A DNA stretch of 64,000 nucleotides from Diphasiastrum complanatum (lineage: Eukaryota > Streptophyta > Lycopodiopsida > Lycopodiales > Lycopodiaceae), in contig MU832096.1 in the NCBI GenBank assembly GCA_029204225.1, forward strand, positions 1 to 64,000, read 5' to 3'. Numbering within the stretch: position 1 is the first letter of the stretch; each line of letters opens with the position of its first letter. The notes under the pieces are model-generated. The model saw only the letters and a program-made list of their open reading frames with translations. It ran no database searches and was not told the DNA's origin. The translations under genes and the position numbers were made by a program. Below, one piece after another: positions 26,690-36,177 of the stretch.

Positions 26690-27120
26690 CGAGTAACGAC
26701 CTATGCTGAGCATAGGTTGTGGTCGAGTCCTTACTAACAACTTATGCTTAGCATAGGACGGAGGGTGGATTCTTCAATTCTAACCTCCTTTCGACCTATG
26801 CTGAGCATAGCTTTCATCTCTGGTCCTGTTCCAACCTATACTCAACATAGGTTAGCAAGCAAATTGCGAAGACATCCTATGCTCAGCATAGGTCATTACT
26901 CGCGCGCTCTTGTCCAACCTATGCTGAGCATAGGATGTCTTCGCTATTTGCTTGCTAACCTATGCTAAGCATAGGTTGGAAGAGGACCAGAGATGCAACC
27001 TATGCTCAACATAGGTCGAACCGTGGTAAGAATAAAGAAATAACGTCGGAATCCTATGCTGAGCATAGGATATTACTAAGGACCCGAGCACAACCTATGC
27101 TCGGCATAGGTTAAAGGAGA
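26690..27120. repeat. Nested palindrome: ten short palindromes inside one long inverted repeat
   Basis: The unit is ACCTATGCTGAGCATAGGT with small variations. Unit centres are at 26708, 26749, 26803, 26843, 26884, 26926, 26967, 27007, 27061 and 27102. Each left centre pairs with a right centre summing to 53810, so the array is mirror-symmetric about 26905. The DNA between units is also inverted-complementary; for example ATCTCTGGTCCT near 26816 returns reverse-complemented near 26985. The axis has CGCGCG at 26901-26906. Extra copies at 27144 and 27228 continue the spacing on the right side only. It lies between two divergent genes and could be a binding array (parS-like), a bidirectional promoter operator or a replication origin. 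Confidence 0.9.
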
Positions 27121-27516
27121 GGATTGGTGCAGGCACCTATGCTGAGCATAGATTACCCATGTTGCAAGAAGATGAATACAAATTAAAATATGAATATTTT
27201 CTTATGCAAGAATTTATTACCCATGCTAAGCATAAAGCAAAGCTAGAAAATGACAATAATCTTACTGTCAAAAAATCTGGAAGCGAGAACGTATGCGAAA
27301 TCTTATAGAAAGCCGTGACTTGGTCGTAGCGATTGCTTTGGCAGCATGTGGGCTTCTGAATTCGCAAATGAGGTGAGTTATGCTTGGACCATGGTCCCTA
27401 AATAATTTTTTTTTCGAGACCCCCGTCTCACGCCAGTCCTCCAGCTTACTTCAGGACCAAGTTGTCGCGACTCACCTCACCCCACGCCGACCTCGAGTAT
27501 TAGTCCAAACAGTCCA

Positions 27517-27559
27517 AACCTAACCCTAAACCTAAACCTAAACCTAACCCTAACCCTAA
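27517..27559. repeat. Telomere-like repeat (CCTAAA/CCCTAA) inside the transposon
   Basis: About six tandem units mixing CCTAAA and CCCTAA, including the telo-box core AACCCTAAA. Plant telomeres are built of CCCTAAA, and telo-boxes also occur in plant promoters, where TRB-type proteins bind. Here it lies about 260 bp upstream of the start codon of the right-hand gene. Confidence 0.85.
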
Positions 27560-27700
27560 GAATGCTGCCAAACAGTATTCAAGGCATGGTAGCCGCCGTA
27601 AATTTTTATTAACCAATTACTTTTTAGGCTTGTTGCTCATTTGCATTTAGTTGGTTTTTCTGTGTACATCTATTGAGGTTCGCATAGGTTTTTATTTGTT

Positions 27701-27786
27701 CTATGACTAGCATAGGTTGCAGTTATGTTTGAGGAGCACATTTAGTGTGGTGTTAACTATTTGAACGGTTCTATGCTTAGCATAAG
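27701..27786. promoter_or_regulatory. Two palindromic motifs just upstream of the right-hand gene
   Basis: CTATGACTAGCATAGG at 27701-27716 and CTATGCTTAGCATAAG at 27771-27786, with a half-site (GCATAGG) near 27682. The second copy ends 31 bp before the ATG at 27817. They match the unit of the central array, so the right-hand gene could be regulated by whatever binds that array. The regulatory role is inferred. Confidence 0.55.
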
Positions 27787-27816
27787 TACGTAGTTAAAAA
27801 ATAATTTGAGGCTACG

Positions 27817-30800
27817 ATGTCAAGTAGTTCTACCTCTTCTATTCCAGTAGTTGTAACTCAATATGTTGCAACAAGTGCAACATCTTCATCTAACATTCCC
27901 AATGAAAGTTTTTTTTATAAAGCCACTCATGAATCTGAACATATTTTGGTAAACGATGTGGCATCATCATCATTTACCCGTTCATCATCTAAAATTTCTC
28001 GAGAAAGTACTTTTCAAGAAATGACGTCTGTAACTCAACTTGTATCAAATCTTTCGACCTCATCCTCCTCTTCAGATACAGGCTCGGCACAACTAGAACA
28101 TTGTTCTCTTGAACAAGTTGAATCATTGAGTGATGAGTCAAAAGCTTCAGTTCACTCAGTTACTGATTCTAGTAAATCAACAGATCCACGTAAGTTTGTT
28201 GATCCGCGACGTTCAAGTTTTTCTCATGTTCGTAGGAGACCTTCTCAAAGTAATGTTCGTCGTGTTAAATCTAAAGGGCTATATTTGTTGAAAATTTAGA
28301 GCCTTCTGAGGGTCATGAACATCTTGGGGTTGGAGCCAGAATTCCCAGTCATGAAATTCCAACACCTTCTCAGCCAGTTCAAGCACCTACTAGTGTCACA
28401 GGTTCAATTTATAGATCAGACTCCAAACAAAAAGAAAAATACAAGAGAGACTTGAGATCCTCACCTGATTTAACGAATCGTCAAAAATAGTTGATTACAA
28501 AATCTGAGATTCGAAAGGTACGAAATATTATTTGCTGCTCATCCTGTTATTTGCAAAAGCTGAGTATCAGAGAAATTGAAGAATTAAAATCAAACTTCTT
28601 TTTACGAAGTAAGGATGAGAGAAATTACTATTTGTGTGCAATAGTGAGGCTGGACAAAAATTCATTTTTGTATTTTTTAAATGCTTTGGAGGTTTGTCGC
28701 AAAGCTTACAAAGCAATTCACACAATCGGAAACGCACGGCTTCAACGAATGCATGCATGACTTCAGAAAGACCCAACATTACGGGAATCCTTACAGGGTT
28801 GAACTGTTTCTCCAAATGCTTTAAATGCAACTGCTTGGCTAAAGCATTTCATAGATGTGCACGGAGAAAAATTGTCTAATTCCTTATATTTTCACTTGTC
28901 GAAAATTTTACAAAATTAGAAATATTTTTTATTTACAAAGAGTTTGCAAAAATAAAAAATGTTCCCTATTTGAGTTACTTATATTTTCTTAGAATTTGAA
29001 AAAGAGATTTTGGACTGGTAAAGATTCTCAAAAAATCATGAATGACAGTATGCTCCACTTGCAAGTTGTTAAAGTCTGCAAAACAACTTGCAAAGACCAA
29101 TGACGAGAAAGGTAAATATTAATCAAATTTGTCATTCATTTTAATACTTTCTGTTTTGAAAAAATTTATGTTGCAGTTTTTTTGAACACCATTATGTTGC
29201 AGTCTTTTGAACACCATTATGGTATGATCTTTATTTTATTAAATAGAGATCAACAAACAGTTGAAAGACAAAAGTTGGCCAAGCATCAAAAGAAATGTTT
29301 GGAATGTCCACAAAAATATCTGGGACTTGTTATTGATGGCATGGATCAGAAGAAAACAATGTTGTCTCATTTTGTCAGAGTGCCCAAAAATTTGAACAAG
29401 GCAGATTTTATTCAGGTTCATCTCGTTGGAGCACTTGTGTTTAATGGCACTTTGGAGTCCAAGGTCTTTTTTAATTATCCCAATGTTCGAAATGATCCAA
29501 ATTTGACGATCACCATTGTACATAAGATAATGTGCGAATTTGGTGAAAATCTTCCAAAAATACTTTATTTGCAGCTTGACAACACTGCTAGGGAAAATAA
29601 AAATCAAACTGTTTTGGCATACTTGTCTATGCTAGTTGTAAAAATTTCAAAAAAGTAAAAATAGGATTTTTGTTGGTAGGACATACCCACGGTCAAATTG
29701 ATCAAATGTTTAGTAGCTTTTCTAAGAGGTTGAGACGCAAGAAAGCATTTTCATTACCAGTGCTTCAAAGCATTGTTGAGGAATCGTATGTGCCAAAGCC
29801 AAACGTGTCATTTATCAAACACACATATGATATTCGTGATTATGATGCGTCCAATGAAACAGAGCGATGCGTAGCTAATATTAATGATATTAGCTTTCAA
29901 CACTAGTTTAAAATCAAATGTAACGAATCAGACATTATATTATTATGGGGCAAACTATTTTCAAATTCAGTTTCGTGGTTACCTCTTGAAGGAGTTCGAT
30001 TTTTGCTTAACATTCCATCGACTCAAATCAAGCTTGTTGTGTTGTCTTCCTTGAAGTCCTTGCTAGAAGAACAAAAGGCGCAAAGAGAACATCGTGAGAT
30101 TGATCCATTTGCCTCATTAAATTTTTTGGAATCAAGTATTCAAGCAGCTTATCATTTTTTTTGATGAGTTTGATCAGCATTGGTGGATGGACCTTTTCGA
30201 GGAACAAAAAATCAGTTTGCTCAATCTCGAACATACATCAACAACTGATGAATTTCATTGGCCTCATAAATTAGGAACATCAACTACGATTGTCAAACCT
30301 TCAGATCTTCCTCGAGATAATGATTTCCTGCAGCTTGTGCAAGGTGAGGAACGTGAAATTTATGTGGGCTCAAGGAAGAATAGGCAAAGTGTAAAAGTTG
30401 CAAAAATGAAATGGCGCGGTGATTTGAATGAAATCCAAATTGGAAGCCTTGTTGCACTTCTAGCTTCAGAAAACAATGAAGGACATCCATTTTGGATTGC
30501 CAAAGTACTTGGTTTTATTCAAAATAACAATCAAACAAAAGTACTATGTGTCCATTGGTTGCGCACCACTTCAACAAATGCTTTTTTGGGAAGGTACGAA
30601 CTCGAAATGTTGCAAGTAGATCCAAAGGGCAAGAGAAAGAGATTGCCAAAAAATCAACCAAGAGTCGACGATTTGAATCTACAGGATGTAGATGTTTTGG
30701 CATTTAATTTTGAATTAACAATGACCAATCATCTACGAAAGTCAACAATATCTATATTGAAAGAACGACTTGGATTACTTGAAAAACCATTATCCTCCAC

Positions 30801-30996
30801 TCGTCATCAACAGAGAAAAGCTGATTTACAAGATTTTTTGTCAACATTAGATGCGGATTTTGAGGAAGACATGCCAGTTGACTCTGATGAAGAAGACGGG
30901 TCTTCCACTTCATCAGCTGAAAACGAGAGTGTTGAGAATATGTCAAGTTCTGAATTGAGAGGCATCAGTGAAAATTCCTTAGAAAATGTACTTTAA
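27817..30996 (+). pseudogene. DUF7869-like protein, candidate transposase (damaged)
   Basis: The ATG at 27817 opens a Ser/Thr-rich N-terminus. After a frame slip near 28276 come a Cys-rich segment (ICCSSCYLQKLS, near 28530), a VCRKAYKAIHTIGNARL segment (near 28700) and a VCSTCKLLKSAKQLAK segment (near 29040). An intron fits at 29112-29176. The central domain has the DUF7869 landmarks VIDGMDQ (29332), LQLDNTARENKN (29575) and VGHTHGQIDQMFS (29679); their Asp residues could form a DDE/D-type site, which is my inference. The C-terminal part has a PFWIAKV phrase (near 30490), reminiscent of chromatin-reader modules, and ends acidic. Damage: TAG at 28488, TGA near 29000 and 29030, TAG near 29904, and frame slips near 28276, 28808, 29641 and 30155, most of them at homopolymers. 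Confidence 0.75.
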
Positions 30997-31286
30997 AAAA
31001 AAGAATGTGCAAATATAATTTAAGTTATTTTGTATTTCAATGGGATTTTGAGTTTCAAAAATCATTTGTTCTCTTGAATTATTATTTCATTTGTAATTAT
31101 GATGGTTTTATGAAGTTTGCAACAAAAAACTTTTAGTTCTTTATATAAAATATGTATTTTTTTTGCTTTTTTTAAAAACAAAATTTAGAGATTTATTAAA
31201 AAAATCCATGATTTTGGCCTTAAACTAGGACCATTAAAAAACACCAAAAAAGATTACTCTTTTTCATGTCAAAGTCCCAAAACAAA
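30997..31286. other. AT-rich right end of the transposon
   Basis: Non-coding AT-rich DNA between the stop codon of the right-hand gene and the right terminal repeat. It probably includes that gene's 3' UTR. Confidence 0.5.
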
Positions 31287-31298
31287 TGTCATCGTGTT
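31287..31298 (-). repeat. Right terminal inverted repeat
   Basis: TGTCATCGTGTT on the plus strand, whose reverse complement AACACGATGACA matches the left end. It is followed by the TAAA duplication at 31299-31302. Confidence 0.7.
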
Positions 31299-31660
31299 TA
31301 AAATGATATTTATTTTCTATATGCTTCATGTGTGCATGAAATACAATATTCTTAACTAGTTGAATAGCACTTTGGCTTTCACACCTGATTACTGTAGGCT
31401 TACTTTGCAAGATGCCAATGTAATTACATTATTGTTCTAGCCATATTGCCTCTTGTGTAGCTGAACATAGGGCTTTGTAATTTGCTTATGTTGTAAAAAG
31501 AGCAACTTTTTCTTGTTTCTTGCTAGACCAAGAAAATACACCATTGCCAACATAAAAAATATAACTAGTGGTGGATCATCTATCGTCCATACAGCCTACC
31601 CAATCTGAATCAATGAAGCCCTATAAAACTAATAAAGCTTGTTGTCTATCATACGACATT
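31299..31660 (-). pseudogene. Copia RNase H, right side of the split
   Basis: Minus-strand translation, moderately decayed, gives the copia RNase H domain upstream of the part at 22004-22153: the HIE..YHF phrase next to the junction and the family's usual 'ALSSTEAEY'-type region around 31450-31500. Similarity fades near 31660, where the reverse transcriptase should begin, so this copia was truncated as well as split. Confidence 0.7.
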
Positions 31661-32949
31661 GTTAGAGATTTTGGGCGAGTAAAATCCCTTGATGCATCAT
31701 TTGTGCGACGCATATTGAATCAAATCATGATGGCGAGTCAAAATGACATGACTGATTCTACTTGATTATGACTTCAAAGTTGTTAGAATCGATAGGTTCG
31801 ATTACGTAGACAAACACCCGGTAGGTGGGGGGTATGTGGGAGGTTAACCACCATTGAAATTAGTGCATGATCGAAGGGGACTGTATAGTCATGCCCTATA
31901 TGGATCACGGTAAAATGATCAACGTGGAAGGTGAAAAAGGCCCTCTGGACTACAAAAAGGTCCTACATGAGAGGTACGTCCATCGTGTCTAAGCCTGTGA
32001 CAGTCAAAACTGCTAGGCCACCATTAGTGCAAAGAGTTGTGAGCTCTTGCTCTGTAAGCATGGGCATGATGGTGTGTTGCAATGGTGCATGAGCAACAGG
32101 GGATCGACGGATAGATCGGAGAGAAGTCTCTCTCTCCTCTCGGCTACGGGAAGTGGATGTGGTCGGTGATGAGGACTGGTTTGCTGGGACGAGGATGGTG
32201 AGTGGTCGTTCGGGATGATGAGGTGGGGCTCGAAGAATGGCTAGGACTAGATGGTGGGGCGGTGCTCCTGGTGAGTCTGACTCATTGTCCAGGGGAAGGA
32301 GACTCGTTGTCCAGGGGAAGGAGAGTCGTTTGAAAGTCGATGTTTCAATGCCATGTAGGCAATCAGGGGTTATTTCAAGGTAGGAGGGTCAAAGAAAAAA
32401 ATGGAAGCTATAGATGAGTTAAAAAGGCTAATAGCGAGTTAGGACAAGTAAATGACTTATGGTAAGTAAATGGATGACGGCGAGTAAGGGCGAGTAAAGG
32501 GAAATGGTGGAAAATGAGTTCAGGAGGCTGCTGGACTAATGGCGAGTAAAGTGGATGGGGGATGGGCGAGAAACACAGATGGCGAGTAAAAGGTTCTGTG
32601 CACGAGTTAGGATGAGTAAATGAAAACGGTGAAAAATGGTGCGTGAAAGGTGCGGGCCTGATGGCAAATAAGCTATTCTTCTCTTTCCATTCTTGAATAT
32701 CTTTGCATGTTGTTTCATAATTTAAATGCCAAGCTTGGCCTAGAAAAAACTCAAGCTATATGGGTTTCTCAAGTCTAGTTAGTAGTATACAACTTGCATA
32801 TAGATTATAGACTTAGAAATGTGATTAATATGCTTGTAAAAACTTGTGGAATATCACATGCAATGGTTGTAAGTGATCCATAGTGACATGCAAGGCATGC
32901 ACAAAGTGAAATCGACACATGCATGATGATTTGTACAATTCTAGTTGGA
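31661..32949. other. Non-coding stretch with 'GGCGAGTAAA' words
   Basis: No gene recognised. Between about 32390 and 32680, the word GCGAGTAA or GAGTAAATG recurs many times at irregular distances, giving a degenerate low-copy repeat of G-rich character that differs from its AT-rich surroundings. Confidence 0.45.
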
Positions 32950-33264
32950 AAAATGACACTTGGTGTAGGGATCAAGTTATTACTTCACGACTTACATCAC
33001 ACTCAGTTCAATGCTACTACCATTCTATGTAACTACTTGAGCTGTATTTCACTGTCACTAAATCCCAGATTTCATGGCAAATCCAGGCACATAGAAATCC
33101 AGTATCACTTCATTCGGCAGAAAGTTTTCTTAGGGCAAGTGATCCTCTAATACTGCTCCACAACAGAAATGGTCGCAGACATCTTCACCAAAGCGCTTCC
33201 CAGGATCAAGCAACAGAAGTTCTTCAACATGCTGAACCTGACGAAGATACCAAGGCACCAACTG
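32950..33264 (+). pseudogene. Copia RNase H C-terminal fragment
   Basis: Plus-strand translation, with one stop, reads as the end of RNase H (HIEIQYHFIRQKVF, then a TEMVADIFTKALP phrase). It is followed by the polypurine tract AAGGGGGAC and the LTR that begins at 33281. It closely matches the minus-strand sequence at 51848-52225, so both belong to one family. Confidence 0.8.
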
Positions 33265-33280
33265 TGACCTTAAGGGGGAC

Positions 33281-34361
33281 TGTTGAAAATTAAGCCCACA
33301 ATTGTCTCCTTGGTGAATCATAACTTAGGCAGCCAACAATTTGAAGAACGTCTACAACGAGCTTTTGGCTGATCTCCAGCAAAGGGTAACCAATCCTATT
33401 ATAATTTCAAGTTCAGATGTTAAGTTTAGTAACTTGAAGACATTCAAGACTTGGCCATCTTCAAGGACTTCCACAAACTTGCATTCAGAACAAGTCTGCA
33501 AATTTACATTACTTTTTGAACAGTCTGCAGAAATACACTAAGTGTCACGCAGTTCGCATTTTTTGCACTTTCCCAAAAACTGCGAAACTTGTCTTCGACT
33601 TCTTCCGTTCAACTATTTTGAAGAAGTCAACTTGTTCACAGTTCAACAATTTAACTATTTTCAACACCTTCGGCTTTTTCACATTTTCTCAAATAATACA
33701 AAGAAAGATGAATTCCAGAAGGTCCTCTATTTTTAAGGGTTAAACTATTAAATACACCTGTGCCAATTTTCTAAGGGCACTTTAAACTTGTTTACAGCAC
33801 CTTCACCTTTTTTGCAAAATCCCAAAGAGAGAGAAAAATGTCGAAGGTCGTCTATTCTGAATGAGGTACGTTCCCATGTCACTTCCCAAAATTTGCGAAG
33901 TGAGAGAATTTACGACGTCCTCGTCAGCGTCAACGATCCTGATTTGTTGACCGTATATACTATGTACAATTGTCACAAAGCCATATGCTTCCAAGTACAA
34001 CGACTTTCCTAATTAGGTGACAATCATTCAATGTAATACATGGATGAAATCTATAAATAGATCATCCAAGCACAGATAATTGGTTGCTCAGTCCATGAGA
34101 CACATTATTTGAGCCTCCCAGTTACACCGTCATTCTTGGTTGTAATTGTTATTTGTATTGTGCTTCAGTGTAATATAGTAGTAGCTGAATTAATTTTTAA
34201 AATCTTGTTGGACAATCAAAACGCATAAAGTGATTATCTTTAGCATAAGTTGTCAATTAGATTGGTTTTGCACCTAGCAGCCGATTAGGACGGGAGAGCT
34301 ATTCCGCAATATTCATGCTCTCTTCTCCGTTCTTGTTCTTCCTATCTCTCTTGCCCCATCA
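33281..34361 (+). repeat. Copia LTR (1.08 kb)
   Basis: It starts TGTTGAAAATTAAGCCC after a polypurine tract and ends CCCCATCA before a primer-binding-like sequence. The minus-strand LTR at 50460-51834 and the partial LTR at 56938-57578 are the same family; the 50460 copy is about 300 bp longer, so this one has an internal deletion. It is flanked on the left by RNase H and on the right by gag, so it serves as 3' LTR of one copy and 5' LTR of the next. Confidence 0.8.
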
Positions 34362-34376
34362 GATTGCTATCAGAGC
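34362..34376 (+). other. Degenerate copia primer binding site
   Basis: GATTGCTATCAGAGC; the related copy near 50450 (minus strand) still reads TGGTATCAGAG. Confidence 0.6.
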
Positions 34377-34429
34377 GTAGTCCAAATAAACCGAGAGATT
34401 AAGTTTGTCTATTTGTATACTGTTATCAT

Positions 34430-35778
34430 ATCTCATATAGGTAGCTCTTCATCTTCATCACTCAGTGAAGCTAGAGTCATTGACAAGTTCAATGGTTCTA
34501 ACTTCTACATTTGGAAGTTGAAACTTAGAATAATGTTGATTGGGATGTAGCAAAAGGTGCAGACCTAAAACCAGAAGATGGTGATCAAGTAAAGACCTGG
34601 AAGATCAAAGATCAGAAGGCCTTAGCATGTATCACACTCAATCTGGTCGACTCCCAAATATCTCACGTTACCACGTGCAAAACCTCTAAGGAAGCATTGG
34701 ACTTGTTATCAAGTATCTATGAGACTCACGATGTAACCACAAGATTACACTGTTACTTTCTCATCTGAGTAGTGTACAATACTCGAGGAAGATACTACTC
34801 TGACTACATGCACTAGAGTCGGAAATCTTTACGTACTCTCTTACATTAACTAGTATCTCTAATGAAAATGTAAACGACAATGTTGTTCTGTGGCATAGCC
34901 GATTTGGACACGTGAATACAAGATCAGTATTTTATATGCTTTGTAATAATTTAGTCGATAGTTTGAATTTTCCATCTTCATTAGATAGGAAATCTTTCTT
35001 TTGTGAATCATGCATCTATGGGAAGCACTCTAGAAGCAAGTTTCCAAAATCACATTCCATCAAATCAAAGCATGTATTAGATCTTGTACATAGTGATCTC
35101 TATGGTCCAATGCCAACTCCAGCCTTAGGAGATGTAGTCTATTTTATCACTTTCATAGATGATTACTCCAGATGGTCTACAGTCATGTTCATTAAGCACA
35201 AATCTGAAGCCTTTGAATGCTTCAAGAGATTCAAGGCCATGGTTGAGACACAAACGTCTAAGAAAGTGTAGGCACTCCGAACTGATGGTGGCGACAAATA
35301 CATCTCCAATGAGATGTCCGACTACCTGGTTGAACATGGCATCAAAAGACAGTCCAATACTTCTTATTAACCTCAACAGAACGGGATTGCAAAAAGGAAG
35401 AACCGAACTCTTCTCAACTCAGCCAAATCAATGCTACATCAAGCACACCTACCTACAAACTTCTGGGCAGAAGCTACTGCCACAACCTGTTATGTGCAGA
35501 ACAGATCCAACACCAAAGTTGTCAACAACAAGACTCCTCATGAAGTTTGGCATGGGCACAAGCCTAGTGTCAGCCATTTAAAAATCTTTGGTTGTATATG
35601 TTTTGTTCACATTCCTAAACAGCTTAGGAAGAAGCTAGATCATAGGACAAATAAATGTATTTTCATTGGCTATCTTGATGAACATAAAGCTTTTAAAGTT
35701 TATGATCCATCCACCAATGTAGTGTTTGTCTCTAGGGATGTAATATTTCAAGAACATGCATATTATGATTTCAAATAG
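34430..35778 (+). pseudogene. Copia gag fragment joined to integrase
   Basis: Gag N-terminal coding starts near 34430 and is cut near 34750, where the sequence jumps to the region just upstream of the integrase. The integrase zinc region and core (34912-35271), with a YSRW phrase, and its C-terminal part (35431-35778) follow. TAG and TAA stops near 35268 and 35368 break the core. The end of gag, zinc knuckle and protease are deleted. The minus-strand sequence at 55518-56621 is a near-identical relative. Confidence 0.85.
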
Positions 35779-35851
35779 CCATTGATAGATAAAGGTATGT
35801 TATTTCATCCTATTCTACGTAGCATTCAACCTTCTAACGTTGATGATTCAC

Positions 35852-36121
35852 TTAGAATTTTCTTTGAACAGGAACACAGATCATGCTACATAGTAACACA
35901 GACAGAAAACACTCTCCATAGCAAGCTCACATAGCAACTGTATTTCTCAAAATGAAATTACATTATACATATAGTTGTTCACTCAAGCAACCCATGCATG
36001 ACCTAGGTTGTCGTTGGCGGGACGCGTGTCCCGTCGACTTGCCTCGTGGCAAGGGCAACCAATCCTTATCAACTGATAGGACCCACAGTACAGCAGCACA
36101 GTGATTCTACTTTAATTCTAA
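35852..36121 (-). repeat. 3' LTR of the 36-41 kb copia element
   Basis: Nearly identical in layout to 40580-40847; it shares the stretch with GTTGTCGTTGGCGGGAC and the TTAGAATT/AATTCTAA ends. The polypurine tract CTTTAAGGGAGAG directly adjoins it at 36122-36134. Confidence 0.85.
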
Positions 36122-36177
36122 CTCTCTCCCTTAAAGTAGAGTCTACTTTTTACACAATCATATACATAGCTTTAAAG

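Larger units (their letters stand above)
22154..31298. mobile_element. 9.1-kb DNA transposon with TIRs carrying a ParB-methyltransferase gene and a DUF7869-like gene
   Basis: The limits come from three observations: 12-bp imperfect terminal inverted repeats (10 of 12 match), a flanking 4-bp duplication TAAA, and disruption of a copia RNase H frame that is continuous across the flanks. The cargo is two divergent genes, at 22981-26468 (minus) and 27817-30996 (plus). A nested palindrome lies between them at 26690-27120. The ends (22166-22980 and 30997-31286) are very AT-rich and non-coding. The right gene is the likeliest transposase. I do not recognise a named superfamily with this pair of genes. 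Both genes are damaged, so this copy is likely immobile. Confidence 0.8.

Noticed and set aside
26744..26968. 74-codon open frame on the plus strand
   Set aside because: It consists of translated palindromic repeats (recurring 'PMLSIG') and has no independent coding signal.
26690..27240. CRISPR-like array of palindromic repeats
   Set aside because: The units are variable, the intervening sequences are mirror copies of one another and not unique spacers, and the setting is a eukaryotic transposon with introns.
27137..27367. First coding exon of the methyltransferase gene
   Set aside because: A GTAAG donor near 27265 makes a 5' exon possible, but its open frame does not match the phase of the exon at 26497; if real it is more likely untranslated.
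27517..27559. True chromosome end or telomere fusion
   Set aside because: Only about 43 bp of mixed units lie inside a bounded transposon; a telo-box-like promoter element or a chance array is more likely.
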